A DNA stretch of 64,000 nucleotides, from the IMG/VR virus record IMGVR_UViG_3300026484_000095, positions 45,820 to 109,819 of that record, one strand, 5' to 3'. The notes below the pieces were generated by a model. The model ran no database searches. It was not told the DNA's origin and was given only the letters and a program-made list of their open reading frames with translations. Made by a program: the position numbers and the translations under genes. This stretch comes from a virus. Numbering within the stretch: position 1 is the stretch's first letter; each line of letters opens with the position of its first letter. Shown here one piece after another: positions 25,809-35,137 of the stretch.

Positions 25809-26534
25809 ATGAAAGTAACTGCAAATGGAGATGGTTCAGAACTATCTAGTGAAGTGGTAGAAGAGAGTGATGTTCAGCAAACAACTGTTTCTAAATCAAA
25901 CACTGTTAGCTTAATGTTTGGCTTAATTGATGTTAATGTCAATATAGCAAGTGCAAATTATGATGACGGTAAGTTTGAAGCTAAAATCAATGTTAAGGTA
26001 GGTTCAAATCTTCCAAGCTTTGATATAGCATTAGATGACCCTGCTGTTGCACAAGCATTATTTGTAGAGAGTAAAAATGCTGATTTCAATAGAAACGGTA
26101 TTAAGTCTTTTATAGTTGCAGGTATAGAGAACGCATTAAAAAGTGCATTTGATGAAGATAAATTTAACAGAGCTTTGGAATTAGCAGATGAGAAACTAAA
26201 AAGTAAAGTAAATGAGATTTATCAGATAGAAAATCACAACGGTTCTATTAAAGCAAGTTCAGAGGTCGTGGATTTAGTTACAAGTGCAACTGATGTTTCT
26301 GCTGTATCTAGTGAGCAAGAACAGATGGAAGATATATCCACTGACTTAAAGGCACAAGGGTATTCAGAACATTCTATTTTGGAAGATGACGATAATGATG
26401 ACCTCCCTGCAAATTATAAGCCGTTATCAGATGGTACTTCATCTATTGTATTGAGAGATGAGAAAGAAGATGTATCAGATGACGATGAAGAAGATGAGGG
26501 GTCTATCGTATCAGTAGCTAAATTAAAGTATTAA
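25809..26534 (+). CDS. Hypothetical acidic protein
   Basis: 241 residues from the ATG at 25809, which has AAAGGAGAT upstream; an upstream in-frame reading from 25758 lacks a ribosome site. The centre is beta-rich (VSLMFGLIDVNVNIAS, FEAKINVKVGSN) and the tail strongly acidic. Function unknown. Confidence 0.6.
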   Translation: MKVTANGDGSELSSEVVEESDVQQTTVSKSNTVSLMFGLIDVNVNIASANYDDGKFEAKINVKVGSNLPSFDIALDDPAVAQALFVESKNADFNRNGIKSFIVAGIENALKSAFDEDKFNRALELADEKLKSKVNEIYQIENHNGSIKASSEVVDLVTSATDVSAVSSEQEQMEDISTDLKAQGYSEHSILEDDDNDDLPANYKPLSDGTSSIVLRDEKEDVSDDDEEDEGSIVSVAKLKY

Positions 26535-26536
26535 TT

Positions 26537-27094
26537 ATGATAGTCAATTTAACTAAGATAGTTAGATACAGACCTTTAACAAAGTCAGCTAAGGGTATTG
26601 ATAGATTGAAAGAGTTGGCAGAGTATTACGGATTAGAAGAGGTGGAGTTCAGAAGAGAATTTACTCTCTTCTTAGCTTATTTAGTTCGTAGGCATATACA
26701 AAATGCTGTAAAGACTCAAAAAATAGGTGGAGTTCCTATGAAGTTGAAATATAGACCTCTAAACAAAAAATACAATAAAAGCAAACCTAAAAGCAGTCAG
26801 GATAAATTTTGGGTTAATACTGATTTTCTTATTAAGAATTTGAAAGTATGGCAGTTAAAAAACGGAGATGTATATATTGGTTATAGGTTTAACAATGTTC
26901 ATAAGAACTTTAAAAAAGGTAAAAATGGTCGTAGGGTTAAAGCACGGGATATTATGGTTTGGTTGGAAAAAGGAACAAAGAAAATCCCTCCAAGACCTTT
27001 ATTTAGTGTTATAGTTAGGAACATAGCAAAGAACATATCATTTTACTTAGATATGTTTCATAGAAATATACAGAAAGGAATAATAAAACTATGA
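26537..27094 (+). CDS. Putative HK97-gp10-like neck or tail protein
   Basis: 185 residues, basic. The segment MVWLEKGTKKIPPRPLFSVI resembles the WLE.GT..MPARPF signature of the HK97 gp10-like tail-completion family. Overlaps the thymidylate kinase by 4 bases (ATGA). It lies within nucleotide-metabolism genes rather than tail genes, so the call is tentative. Confidence 0.35.
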   Translation: MIVNLTKIVRYRPLTKSAKGIDRLKELAEYYGLEEVEFRREFTLFLAYLVRRHIQNAVKTQKIGGVPMKLKYRPLNKKYNKSKPKSSQDKFWVNTDFLIKNLKVWQLKNGDVYIGYRFNNVHKNFKKGKNGRRVKARDIMVWLEKGTKKIPPRPLFSVIVRNIAKNISFYLDMFHRNIQKGIIKL

Positions 27095-27720
27095 ATAAGT
27101 TTATATGTATAGAGGGCATTGATGGGAGTGGTAAGACTACAATCGTAGATAGTCTAGCTAAACAAGGTTATACAGTAATGAAAGAGTTACCTGATGTCGA
27201 TAGTTTTGATAAAGTAGATGCTAAATCTACTGCATTTCAAATTAGAGCATTGTTATCAAGCACTGATGAGCTTAAAGATAACACAGATATAGCAATGTTT
27301 CAAAGCCTGATGGTCGCTTTATTCACTAAGAATAGAAAAGAATATCAACCCAAGCTGTTAGATATGCTGAAAGAAACTGATGTTATAATGGATAGAGGTA
27401 TCTTATCAACTTTGGTGTATGGTTACAATGAGTTCAACAAAGATGAGAATAGAGCTATCTTTGATGAAAATATGAAAACAAGAACACCTGATAAAGTTAT
27501 ATATCTAGCTATTGATATAGAAACAGCCTTAAATCGTATCGGTGCAAGAGAAGACCAAAGAGAGTTTTATGAGGGTAAAGAGAAGTTAGTTAAACTGCTA
27601 TATATTTACAATCAGTTGATAGAGAAATACAAAGACCTATTGAACATTGTTGTTATAGATGGTACTCAGGATAAAGATACAGTATTAACACAAGTGCAAG
27701 AAGTCTTGAAAACTATATAA
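27091..27720 (+). CDS. tmk: Thymidylate kinase
   Basis: Phosphorylates dTMP to dTDP. P-loop EGIDGSGKTT (residues 8-17), DRGILSTLVY (the DR-Y motif of the family) and a LID-like region around REDQREFYEGKEKL. 209 residues, normal length. With dCMP deaminase, dUTPase and the ThyX-like protein it supplies dTTP. Confidence 0.9.
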   Translation: MNKFICIEGIDGSGKTTIVDSLAKQGYTVMKELPDVDSFDKVDAKSTAFQIRALLSSTDELKDNTDIAMFQSLMVALFTKNRKEYQPKLLDMLKETDVIMDRGILSTLVYGYNEFNKDENRAIFDENMKTRTPDKVIYLAIDIETALNRIGAREDQREFYEGKEKLVKLLYIYNQLIEKYKDLLNIVVIDGTQDKDTVLTQVQEVLKTI

Positions 27721-27731
27721 AGGTGTAAAGT

Positions 27732-29291
27732 ATGGCAAAAGAGTTAGCAGATATATTTGATATTGAAGCAACTGGTGGTGAATCAGTTGAAGCTAAATTG
27801 TCTAAGAAAAGATTACACACTTTAAGAGATATGGTTATCTATAAAGGTAGCCCACTCTTAAATGAAAAGTCTTTCAAAGAAGCATATAACAAATATAAAA
27901 AGTATCTAAAAACAAGATACACGATTTTATTACAAGAAGATAATGAAATTCTTTCAGGTATAGCAATGGCAGCCGCCTATGATTACTATCGCCAAAGAGA
28001 TTATTTCATTAAGTCGAGAGATACTTATGATATTAAAGATTTAACACATTTCTTAAACACTAATCTAAAAAGAATGTTCGATAGAAAAGGTAAGTATGTA
28101 CTTCAAAATAAAGTAGGTATCAATTTCTTAAACTCTTTTGTCAAAACATACATTACATCAACTAGTGTAGATGGTAGAGAGGGTAAAAATCTAAATAAAA
28201 CAGCAGGTAACTGGAAACAGATGTATAGAAGTGCTTTAAAGTCTATGTATCTAGGTGATGATATGACAGCACAAAATGTTTTCAGCACTATTCGTTTTAG
28301 TGATGGTTCTCAAATCCCATCGAATTTTAGACCATTAGCCGCCGCTTTTATCTTTAATAGATATGGTATCGAACCTAACAAAGATGAAAAAGATATTTAT
28401 ATACATTGTAGTTCAGAGGGATTTCTAGGTAGAACATTGGCTACTTATTATTTGGCTTATAACAACCCTGATAAGAATATCCATTATTATACAATAGACC
28501 CTAATCTACAAGTTATAGATGCCTTCGGTAAATTGGAAAAGTGGCTACGAGAAAATATAGCTGATTTAGATAATTGGAAACCTAAGATATTCAATATAGG
28601 TTCAGAGGTCGAGGAAGCTAATTTCTATAAACTGTATGGTAAGAAGTTCCATTGTAGTTTCACAAGCCCACCATATTTTGATTTAGAGAAGTATGCAGAA
28701 ACTTATATTATCTATTCTGTAATGGACTTAGATAACAAGGGTAAGGTTCTTAACTTTAAAGTGAATGGCAAATTGCTTAAAATGAAATATATTGAAGCAG
28801 TTAAAAAATTCAAGGCTGACCCAAGTATATCTATTGAGCTTGATGGGGAGAGTTTCATTAAGACTGAAAAGCTAAGTGAAGATTTAGAAATAGAAACTTC
28901 TAAGGGTAAATGCAAAGTTAAAGATTTAAAATTGGGAGATGTACTTTCTAAATATAGAGTAGTTAAAATTGGTAATGTAGGTCAATCTCATCAATACAAG
29001 ACTTTCAATAGTTGGAATGAGAACTTCCTATCGCCAACTGTTGTCAATATCCGTAATAGTATGGATAAAGGGAGCTATTTAGTTCTTAATGTTGTTGATA
29101 TTAAAACCCATCAAACATTAGAAGCTGATACAGTTAAAATCGCAGAAAGACACTCGTATATGTTAGAAGATACATTGAAGTTGAAACTAAGTCGAGTGCC
29201 TGGTATCGTTTATTTGAAAGATGGCACTAAAATGCTGTTAAGGGAATTTAAAAAGAATTGGGAACCAATTTTCGTTTTCAAAGCTATTTAA
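27732..29291 (+). CDS. SPPY-type DNA methyltransferase with an inserted beta domain
   Basis: 519 residues. The SAM-binding part includes IYIHCSSEGFLGRTLATYY and the DPN of IDPNLQVID; the catalytic motif is TSPPYFDLEKY. After this motif the expected continuation, SHQYKTFNSWNENFLSP and YLVLNVVDI, appears only about 95 residues later. The insert (about residues 330-422) has LEIETSKGKCKVKDLKLGDVL, which looks like a Hint or similar small beta domain but has no Cys nucleophile or HN-Ser end, so it is not an active intein. The C terminus NWEPIFVFKAI is the usual ending. Target base is probably cytosine-N4 or adenine-N6. Confidence 0.75.
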   Translation: MAKELADIFDIEATGGESVEAKLSKKRLHTLRDMVIYKGSPLLNEKSFKEAYNKYKKYLKTRYTILLQEDNEILSGIAMAAAYDYYRQRDYFIKSRDTYDIKDLTHFLNTNLKRMFDRKGKYVLQNKVGINFLNSFVKTYITSTSVDGREGKNLNKTAGNWKQMYRSALKSMYLGDDMTAQNVFSTIRFSDGSQIPSNFRPLAAAFIFNRYGIEPNKDEKDIYIHCSSEGFLGRTLATYYLAYNNPDKNIHYYTIDPNLQVIDAFGKLEKWLRENIADLDNWKPKIFNIGSEVEEANFYKLYGKKFHCSFTSPPYFDLEKYAETYIIYSVMDLDNKGKVLNFKVNGKLLKMKYIEAVKKFKADPSISIELDGESFIKTEKLSEDLEIETSKGKCKVKDLKLGDVLSKYRVVKIGNVGQSHQYKTFNSWNENFLSPTVVNIRNSMDKGSYLVLNVVDIKTHQTLEADTVKIAERHSYMLEDTLKLKLSRVPGIVYLKDGTKMLLREFKKNWEPIFVFKAI

Positions 29292-29513
29292 AAATTCTAA
29301 GAGTTCATTAAATACAAGTTGTTAAGTTCTAAGGTTCTATCTATGGTGAGTAGCATTGAAGAGATACTGAGTAGAGTGATGTAAATTGATTACATCACCT
29401 CATTCTTTATCTTTGAAATGGGGGAATGGGTGGCAGGAATCAAAGTGGACGATGTTTCAAGCATATCGCAGTAAGAGTTACTGTTGAAGTGTCGCACTCA
29501 TAAAGGATTTGAT
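29292..29513. other. 222-bp gap with a strong hairpin
   Basis: No gene recognised. A perfect 9-bp stem GTGATGTAA (29376-29384) with TTACATCAC (29390-29398) is followed by CTCATTCTTTATCTTT, consistent with a terminator for the methyltransferase transcript. Two mini-ORFs (13 and 18 codons) lie either side but have no support. The following 100 bases have higher GC than the other gaps and could hold an RNA element. Confidence 0.4.
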
Positions 29514-29822
29514 ATGAAAAAAGTAATCACATTACTAATGGGATTTGTTGCTTCTCTATTAGGAGCATTCGGTGGAGGTGGTTCAGCTTCTGACATCAAA
29601 AGCAAAATTGCATCAGGTAAGGCATTACCTCTAAACATTAACCAAAAAACAGGTGTAATGAAAAAAGGTATAGGGACTGGCAAAAATTTAGTTCACGGTA
29701 ACAAAAAGTTATCAGTTGGTAAAGGCTTTGGAGCACCAAAAGCCACTAAGAAAGCTGCCGCAGAAGCTAGAAAAGCTGGACCTAGACCAATAAGAACAAC
29801 TCCAAAGAAAAAAAGAGGTTAG
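29514..29822 (+). CDS. Small basic protein with hydrophobic N terminus
   Basis: 102 residues from the ATG at 29514 (AAAGGA upstream). Residues 4-20 (VITLLMGFVASLLGAFG) are a signal or membrane-anchor stretch; the rest is Lys/Gly/Ala-rich and basic. The segment GKALPLNINQKTGVMKKG closely matches GKASPLNINHKGGMVKS in the virion-region protein at 62722, so it may be virion-associated. A strong terminator follows. Confidence 0.6.
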   Translation: MKKVITLLMGFVASLLGAFGGGGSASDIKSKIASGKALPLNINQKTGVMKKGIGTGKNLVHGNKKLSVGKGFGAPKATKKAAAEARKAGPRPIRTTPKKKRG

Positions 29823-29853
29823 GCTTTAAGTCTTAAATCTTAACTGATTTTTT

Positions 29854-29893
29854 AAGGTAGGTAGGGTTTATCCTTATCTACCTTTTTTTTTTT
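29854..29893 (+). terminator. Strong rho-independent terminator
   Basis: AAGGTAG (29854-29860) and its extension GTAGGG pair with TCCTTAT-CTACCTT, followed by 11 consecutive T. It separates the small basic protein from the RNR operon. Confidence 0.85.
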
Positions 29894-30026
29894 CTTCATT
29901 TTATATTCTTCAATTCAATTACAGTCATTTAACTCCTTATATATGTATATCAGTATTTTAGTAATCTATTTACTGAGTTGTAGTTAAGCATAATTCTACA
30001 AACATTTTAAATCAAAGGAAAAAGTT

Positions 30027-32435
30027 ATGACTAGAGTTCGTAAGAGAGATGGTAGTTTAGAACCGATAGATATATCTAAGATTCATAAGCAAACGGATAT
30101 ATGTAAAAAGTTCCCTGACACAAATCAAAGTGAATTAGAAGTTGATTCACAGATACAATTTTATAATGGTATTACCACTGAACAAATACAAGAGACTTTA
30201 ATTAAAGTAGCGATAGATAAGGTAGATATAGATTGTCCTAATTGGACTTTTGTAGCAAGTAATCTATTTCTGAATGATGTTTATCATAAAGTTGGTAAAA
30301 AGTATAACGGGAACAAAGGTAACCCATATTCCATCCACTTAAAATCAATCATTGATATAGGTATCGCTAATGGACTTTATGTAGATAGTTTCAAGTATAA
30401 CCTTAGTGAAGAAGATATTAACATCTTGAATGATTATATCAAACCTGAAAGAGATGAGCAGTTCACTTATCTTAGTGTCAAAACATTGTATGATAGATAT
30501 TTGGTTAAAGATAAAGAGGGTATTCCTATCGAACTTCCTCAACAGATGTTTATGTTAATCGCTATCTTTTTAACATATCACGAAGAGGATAGGGTGTATT
30601 GGTCTAAAAAATTCTATGATGTAATATCTACATTTGAAGTTATGTTAGCAACTCCTACATTATCTAATGCTCGTAGAACAAGACACCAATTAAGTAGCTG
30701 TTATGTTGGTTCAAGCCCTGATAATATAGAGGGTATTTTCGGTGACTATAGTGAAATGGCACTTCTATCTAAATTTGGTGGTGGTATCGGTTGGGACTAC
30801 TCTATGGTTAGAAGTATAGCAGGTTCAATAGATGGACACCAAAATATTGCAGGTGGGGTAACTCCATTTATCAAAATTGATAATGATATTGCTTTGGCAG
30901 TTGACCAGTTAGGCACAAGAAAAGGTGCAATAGCAGTTTACTCTACTATCTACACAAAAGATTTATATGATTTCATTGACCTTAAAAAGAACAATGGTGA
31001 TGATAGAAGAAGAACACACGATATTTTCCCTGCTCTATTGATTAATGATTTATTTATGGAAGCAGTAATGAAAGATGAAGACTGGGTGATGGTAGACCCT
31101 AATGAGGTTCTAGTTGAGCTAGGTATAAATTTAGCAGAACTTTGGGGCGAGGACTTTGATAAAGCTTGGCAAGAAGTACTGTATAGTGATGTATCAAGAA
31201 ACACTTTACCTGCAATGCAAATATGGAAGTTTATCATCACTTCTTATTTTGAAACTGGTTCTCCATTCTTAATGTTCAAAGATACAGCAAACAAAAGAAA
31301 TCCAAACAAACACGCAGGGATAATCAGAAGTTCAAATTTATGTACTGAAATCTTCCAAAACACAAAACCAAGTTATTATTTAGTTCAAGTTACATTAGAA
31401 GATGGGACAGTTATTGAGAAACCTGAGGATATTGTTATTAAGACTGATAATGGTTCTAAGTTAATCACGGCAGTTACCCAACTAGATTATATAGATGGTT
31501 CAAGAGTTGTAACAATAGAGAAAGTTCGTAAAGGGGGAGAGACGGCAGTTTGTAATCTAGGTTCAGTTAATCTATCTAAGGTAAATACAAAAGAGGATTT
31601 TGAAAGAGTTATACCTATCTTAGTTCGTATGCTTGACAATGTAATCACATTGAACTATTATCCTAATGCAAAAACATATCATACAGTTAAACAAACTCGT
31701 GCTATCGGTTGTGGTGTAATGGGTGAAGCTCAGATGTTAGCAGACCAACAAATTATGTGGGGTTCAAAAGAACACTTCTTCAAGCTAGACGAAATTATGG
31801 AAATGTTTAGTTTTAATGTTATTAAATCAAGTATGCAGTTAGCAATAGAAAGAGAACCTTACCCACAGTTCAAAGGCTCTGATTGGTCTAAGGGTATTCT
31901 ACCTGCATTTGATTTAGATAATATGTCAAGTGGTGCTAAGAGTTTCTTTGTTCAAAGACCATTGACTTATGGTGATAAGTGGGAAGAGCTGAAAGCTATG
32001 GTATCTACTTGTGGTGTTAGAAATGGATATATGATGTCAATAGCACCTACAAGTTCTATATCTATTCTAACGGGAACAAGTCAGTCTATCGAACCTATCT
32101 ATAAGAAAAAATGGTTTGAAGAGAATTTAAGCGGATTGGTACCTGTTGTAGCTCCTAATCTAAACCTTGATAATATTAATTATTATCCAAGTGCTTATGA
32201 TGTAGACCAAATGACAATTATTGAAGCTGGTGCAATTAGACAAAGATGGATAGACCAAGGTCAAAGTCTAAATATCTTTGCTAGACTTGATAAGATAAAT
32301 GGCAGATTGTTATCTAGTTTATATATTAGAGGTTGGCAGTTAGGTCTGAAATCTAACTATTATCTTAGAAGTCAATCACCTGAGGTAGATAATAGTGTAG
32401 AGGACAGAAGTATGGAGTGTGTAGGGTGTCAATAG
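30027..32435 (+). CDS. nrdA: Class Ia ribonucleotide reductase, large subunit
   Basis: Reduces ribonucleoside diphosphates to deoxy forms. 802 residues. Start ATG behind AAAGGAAAAAGTT. The ATP-cone begins at residue 1 (RVRKRDGSLEPIDISK). Active-site residues fall at C225 (QLSSCYVG), N437, C439 and E441 (SNLCTEI), with the partner Cys in TAVCNLGSVNL. The C-terminal shuttle pair is ECVGC at the end. A phage-type insertion of about 60 residues (LEDGTVIEKPEDIVIKT...) lies between NLCTEI and the CNLGS motif. It is followed by nrdB. Confidence 0.96.
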   Translation: MTRVRKRDGSLEPIDISKIHKQTDICKKFPDTNQSELEVDSQIQFYNGITTEQIQETLIKVAIDKVDIDCPNWTFVASNLFLNDVYHKVGKKYNGNKGNPYSIHLKSIIDIGIANGLYVDSFKYNLSEEDINILNDYIKPERDEQFTYLSVKTLYDRYLVKDKEGIPIELPQQMFMLIAIFLTYHEEDRVYWSKKFYDVISTFEVMLATPTLSNARRTRHQLSSCYVGSSPDNIEGIFGDYSEMALLSKFGGGIGWDYSMVRSIAGSIDGHQNIAGGVTPFIKIDNDIALAVDQLGTRKGAIAVYSTIYTKDLYDFIDLKKNNGDDRRRTHDIFPALLINDLFMEAVMKDEDWVMVDPNEVLVELGINLAELWGEDFDKAWQEVLYSDVSRNTLPAMQIWKFIITSYFETGSPFLMFKDTANKRNPNKHAGIIRSSNLCTEIFQNTKPSYYLVQVTLEDGTVIEKPEDIVIKTDNGSKLITAVTQLDYIDGSRVVTIEKVRKGGETAVCNLGSVNLSKVNTKEDFERVIPILVRMLDNVITLNYYPNAKTYHTVKQTRAIGCGVMGEAQMLADQQIMWGSKEHFFKLDEIMEMFSFNVIKSSMQLAIEREPYPQFKGSDWSKGILPAFDLDNMSSGAKSFFVQRPLTYGDKWEELKAMVSTCGVRNGYMMSIAPTSSISILTGTSQSIEPIYKKKWFEENLSGLVPVVAPNLNLDNINYYPSAYDVDQMTIIEAGAIRQRWIDQGQSLNIFARLDKINGRLLSSLYIRGWQLGLKSNYYLRSQSPEVDNSVEDRSMECVGCQ

Positions 32436-32443
32436 CCCTACAC
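32419..32443 (+). terminator. Hairpin over the nrdA stop codon
   Basis: GTGTAGGG (32419-32426) pairs exactly with CCCTACAC (32436-32443); the stop TAG is in the loop. Followed by TAAATCTTT. It could attenuate nrdB transcription or protect an RNA end. Confidence 0.45.
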
Positions 32444-32474
32444 TAAATCTTTAAATAAAAAAGAAAGGAATAGT

Positions 32475-33551
32475 ATGAAAGACGATATTAACAAATCAAT
32501 TCATAAGAAAATTAAAAAAGTTCGCAAATTGATTGAGAGAAAGAAAATCTATAACCCTGATAGCTCTGAGACTATCAACAATAGACAAGTCTTTGGTGGA
32601 GAACCTAATGGTATCTTTGAAGTAGCTAAGGTAAAATACAAATGGGCTGATAATCTTTGGACTGTAATGGAGAACAATACTTGGTTTCCAAAAGAGGTTA
32701 ATCTAACAGAAGATAAAAGGGATTATCTACGATTATCCAATTCAGAAAAGAATATGTATGATTTAGTGTTATCTCAACTTATCTTTATGGATAGCTTACA
32801 AACTAACAATCTGATAGATAATGTTAATCCATATATAACAGCACCTGAGATAAATCTAGTGTTGGTAAGACAAGCTTATGAGGAAGCTAACCATAGTAAG
32901 TCTTATGCAGTTATGGTAGATGGGATAGCTATTGATAGTGACTCTATTTATGAGATGCCTAAGTTGGTTCCTGAACTAAGAGCTAAAAATGATTACATTG
33001 CTAAGGTGTTTATGGATTTATCAAAAGACCCAACTGAGGAAAATCTAATCTTGTCTATGTTCGCTAATCAGATATTAGAGGGTATCTATTTCTATGCAGG
33101 ATTTACTTGTCTTTATGTGTTAGCACGAGGTGGTAAAATGCTGGGGTCGGCTGATATGATTAGATTTATACAAAGAGATGAAGTAACTCATTTAATCTTA
33201 TTCCAAAATATGATTAATAGTGTTAAGAAAGGTAGACCTGAGTTCTTTACAGATGAACTAAAAGAGAAAGTTTATGATATGTTCAGAGGTGCAGTTAAAC
33301 TAGAAATCGAGTGGGGTCAATTCCTTATAAAAGATGGTGGTGTTCTAGGTCTAACTGATGATATATTTGATAGCTATATTAAATATCTAGCTAATGATAG
33401 ACTTACAGCAGTTGGATTTGAACCTTTATACCCTGAGATAACAAAACACCCTCTTAAATGGGTAGATGATTTCAGTAAGTTCAATGACCAAAGAACAAAT
33501 TTCTTTGAGGGAACAGTTAAGAACTATTCCAAAGGGTCGTTAGATTGGTAA
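32475..33551 (+). CDS. nrdB: Class Ia ribonucleotide reductase, small subunit
   Basis: 358-residue R2 protein that holds the di-iron centre and tyrosyl radical. Iron ligands: D in LIFMDSLQ, E137 and H140 (EANHSKSY), E in NQILEGIYFYAGF, and E/H in RDEVTHLILF. Tyr144 in HSKSY is in the position of the radical tyrosine, so this is class Ia. It follows nrdA by 39 bases with an AAAGGAA site and should form the R1-R2 complex with it. Confidence 0.95.
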   Translation: MKDDINKSIHKKIKKVRKLIERKKIYNPDSSETINNRQVFGGEPNGIFEVAKVKYKWADNLWTVMENNTWFPKEVNLTEDKRDYLRLSNSEKNMYDLVLSQLIFMDSLQTNNLIDNVNPYITAPEINLVLVRQAYEEANHSKSYAVMVDGIAIDSDSIYEMPKLVPELRAKNDYIAKVFMDLSKDPTEENLILSMFANQILEGIYFYAGFTCLYVLARGGKMLGSADMIRFIQRDEVTHLILFQNMINSVKKGRPEFFTDELKEKVYDMFRGAVKLEIEWGQFLIKDGGVLGLTDDIFDSYIKYLANDRLTAVGFEPLYPEITKHPLKWVDDFSKFNDQRTNFFEGTVKNYSKGSLDW

Positions 33552-33570
33552 ATATCAATTAAAAATAAAA

Positions 33571-33617
33571 TTGTCTACTGTCTATATGGTATTAAATTAT
33601 TATATAGAGGTAGGCAA
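33571..33617 (+). promoter_or_regulatory. Hairpin sequestering the DNA ligase RBS
   Basis: TTGTCTAC (33571-33578) pairs with GTAGGCAA (33610-33617, one G-U) and CTATAT (33582-33587) with ATATAG (33602-33607). The ribosome site AGAGG (33606-33610) is inside the stem, two bases before the ATG at 33620. This would reduce ligase translation from read-through transcripts. Confidence 0.5.
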
Positions 33618-33619
33618 AT

Positions 33620-35086
33620 ATGCAAGTTCATACTAAACAAAAAGATGGTTCAACAACTGTAAGAGAGTTCGATTATATATCTATATGGGATATTATAGAT
33701 GAGCTTAGACAGGAGCCAAAAACTACATTAAAACAACAAATCCTTAAAGACAACAAAGATAACTTCCTCTGGTTGAGAGTTCTACAATACACTTATGATA
33801 CATCAAAAAATTATGGTATAAGAGATTTAGACCAAGAGTGCTTCCAAAGGCACAATAAATACAATGCTGAACCCCTTTCTGATGAGTATATGTTTAGTCT
33901 TTTAGATAAGTTAGAGAAAAGAGAGCTGACTGGGAATAAAGCAAAAAGTGAAATTCTTAACTTCTGTCGTAATTGTAATGATGGACTACAAGATTTGTTA
34001 CAGCTCATTTTGTGGAGAGACTTAGATGTTGGTGCTTCTGTAAAATCTTTCAATAAAGCCTACGGAAAAAACTTTATCTATGAATTTAAAACGATGGCCG
34101 CACGGGGTAAGAAAATCGAATATCCTTGCTATGTTGAAACAAAAATGAATGGACAGAGATTAGTTATCGAAAAAGAAGATGGTGTTATCACTTTTAAAAG
34201 TCGTAATGGTAAAAGTTATTCTCCACCCTATCTGATAGCACAAGCTGATTTCCTATTGGCAGAACACGATAATGTTATGTTGGATTGTGAGATAGATGGA
34301 ATACCGAGTGAGTATGGCGAAACTTCATTATACAATTCAGATGCAGTTCGCACTGCTGTTAATGGACACATTAATCAGTTCATCAGAGGAACAGCACCTG
34401 CTGAGTTGGATTTAAAATTTAGAGTAAATGTCTTTGATATGCTGACATTAGATGAGTTCAGAGGTAAGGTAACTTCTGTAATACAAGAGGATAGGTATCA
34501 TAGACTTGAAGATTTGTTTGATGGTATAGAGCTTCATAATTTTAGATGGGAAGAACCTAAGCTAGTTATTTCTATCCCCAAGATTAGAGAGATATACTTA
34601 AATGTTGTATCAAACAAAGGCGAGGGGATTATCATTAAGAAAAAAGGTAAACCTTATCAATTAGGAGATAGCCAACACTGGATTAAAGCAAAGCAAGAAG
34701 TAGAGGTAGACTTAGAGATAGTTGATTTCTACAAAGGCAATAAAAGTGGAAAAAGAGCCGATACTGTTGGTGGTGTGATGTTAAAGACTTCTGATGGCTT
34801 ATTAGAGGTAAATTGTGGGAGTGGTCTAAAAGATGTTGATATGGACTTCATTATGGATAACCAAGATGAATTAATTGGTAGAATTGTTAGAGTAAAATTC
34901 AATACTATTGTAGATAAGAAGACTAGCTCAATCAAATCTCTTTTCTTACCTAGATTTACAGGTGGTAACAAGACTGTAAGCAACTTTGTAGCAAGTCTTA
35001 GAGATGATAAAGATATAGCAAACTCTTTGGAAGAAGTGATACTAGAAGAACAATTAGCACAAGAAAATCTTTTTAAGGAAAAATAA
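33620..35086 (+). CDS. ATP-dependent DNA ligase
   Basis: 488 residues. Nucleotidyltransferase motifs are visible: motif I VETKMNGQR (adenylated Lys of KxNG), motif III LDCEIDG, motif IV GEGIIIKKKG, motif V WIKAKQEVEVD, then an OB-fold domain (VDFYKGNKSGKRADTVGG, RIVRVKFN). The N-terminal helical domain is as in T4 gp30. Seals Okazaki and repair nicks. Its RBS lies in a hairpin. Confidence 0.92.
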   Translation: MQVHTKQKDGSTTVREFDYISIWDIIDELRQEPKTTLKQQILKDNKDNFLWLRVLQYTYDTSKNYGIRDLDQECFQRHNKYNAEPLSDEYMFSLLDKLEKRELTGNKAKSEILNFCRNCNDGLQDLLQLILWRDLDVGASVKSFNKAYGKNFIYEFKTMAARGKKIEYPCYVETKMNGQRLVIEKEDGVITFKSRNGKSYSPPYLIAQADFLLAEHDNVMLDCEIDGIPSEYGETSLYNSDAVRTAVNGHINQFIRGTAPAELDLKFRVNVFDMLTLDEFRGKVTSVIQEDRYHRLEDLFDGIELHNFRWEEPKLVISIPKIREIYLNVVSNKGEGIIIKKKGKPYQLGDSQHWIKAKQEVEVDLEIVDFYKGNKSGKRADTVGGVMLKTSDGLLEVNCGSGLKDVDMDFIMDNQDELIGRIVRVKFNTIVDKKTSSIKSLFLPRFTGGNKTVSNFVASLRDDKDIANSLEEVILEEQLAQENLFKEK

Positions 35087-35137
35087 AGGCTTTCTATGTT
35101 AGAATGTTTATAGTTAAAAGATTTAAAGGGTTTTAAA

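Noticed and set aside
26537-27094. Confident assignment as a tail-completion protein
   Set aside because: Only one short motif supports it and the gene lies in a nucleotide-metabolism block, so it is kept as a tentative call.
30027-32435. Intein in nrdA at the NLCTEI insertion
   Set aside because: The insert has no Cys1/Ser1 block A or HN-Cys/Ser end, and similar inserts are normal in phage RNR large subunits.
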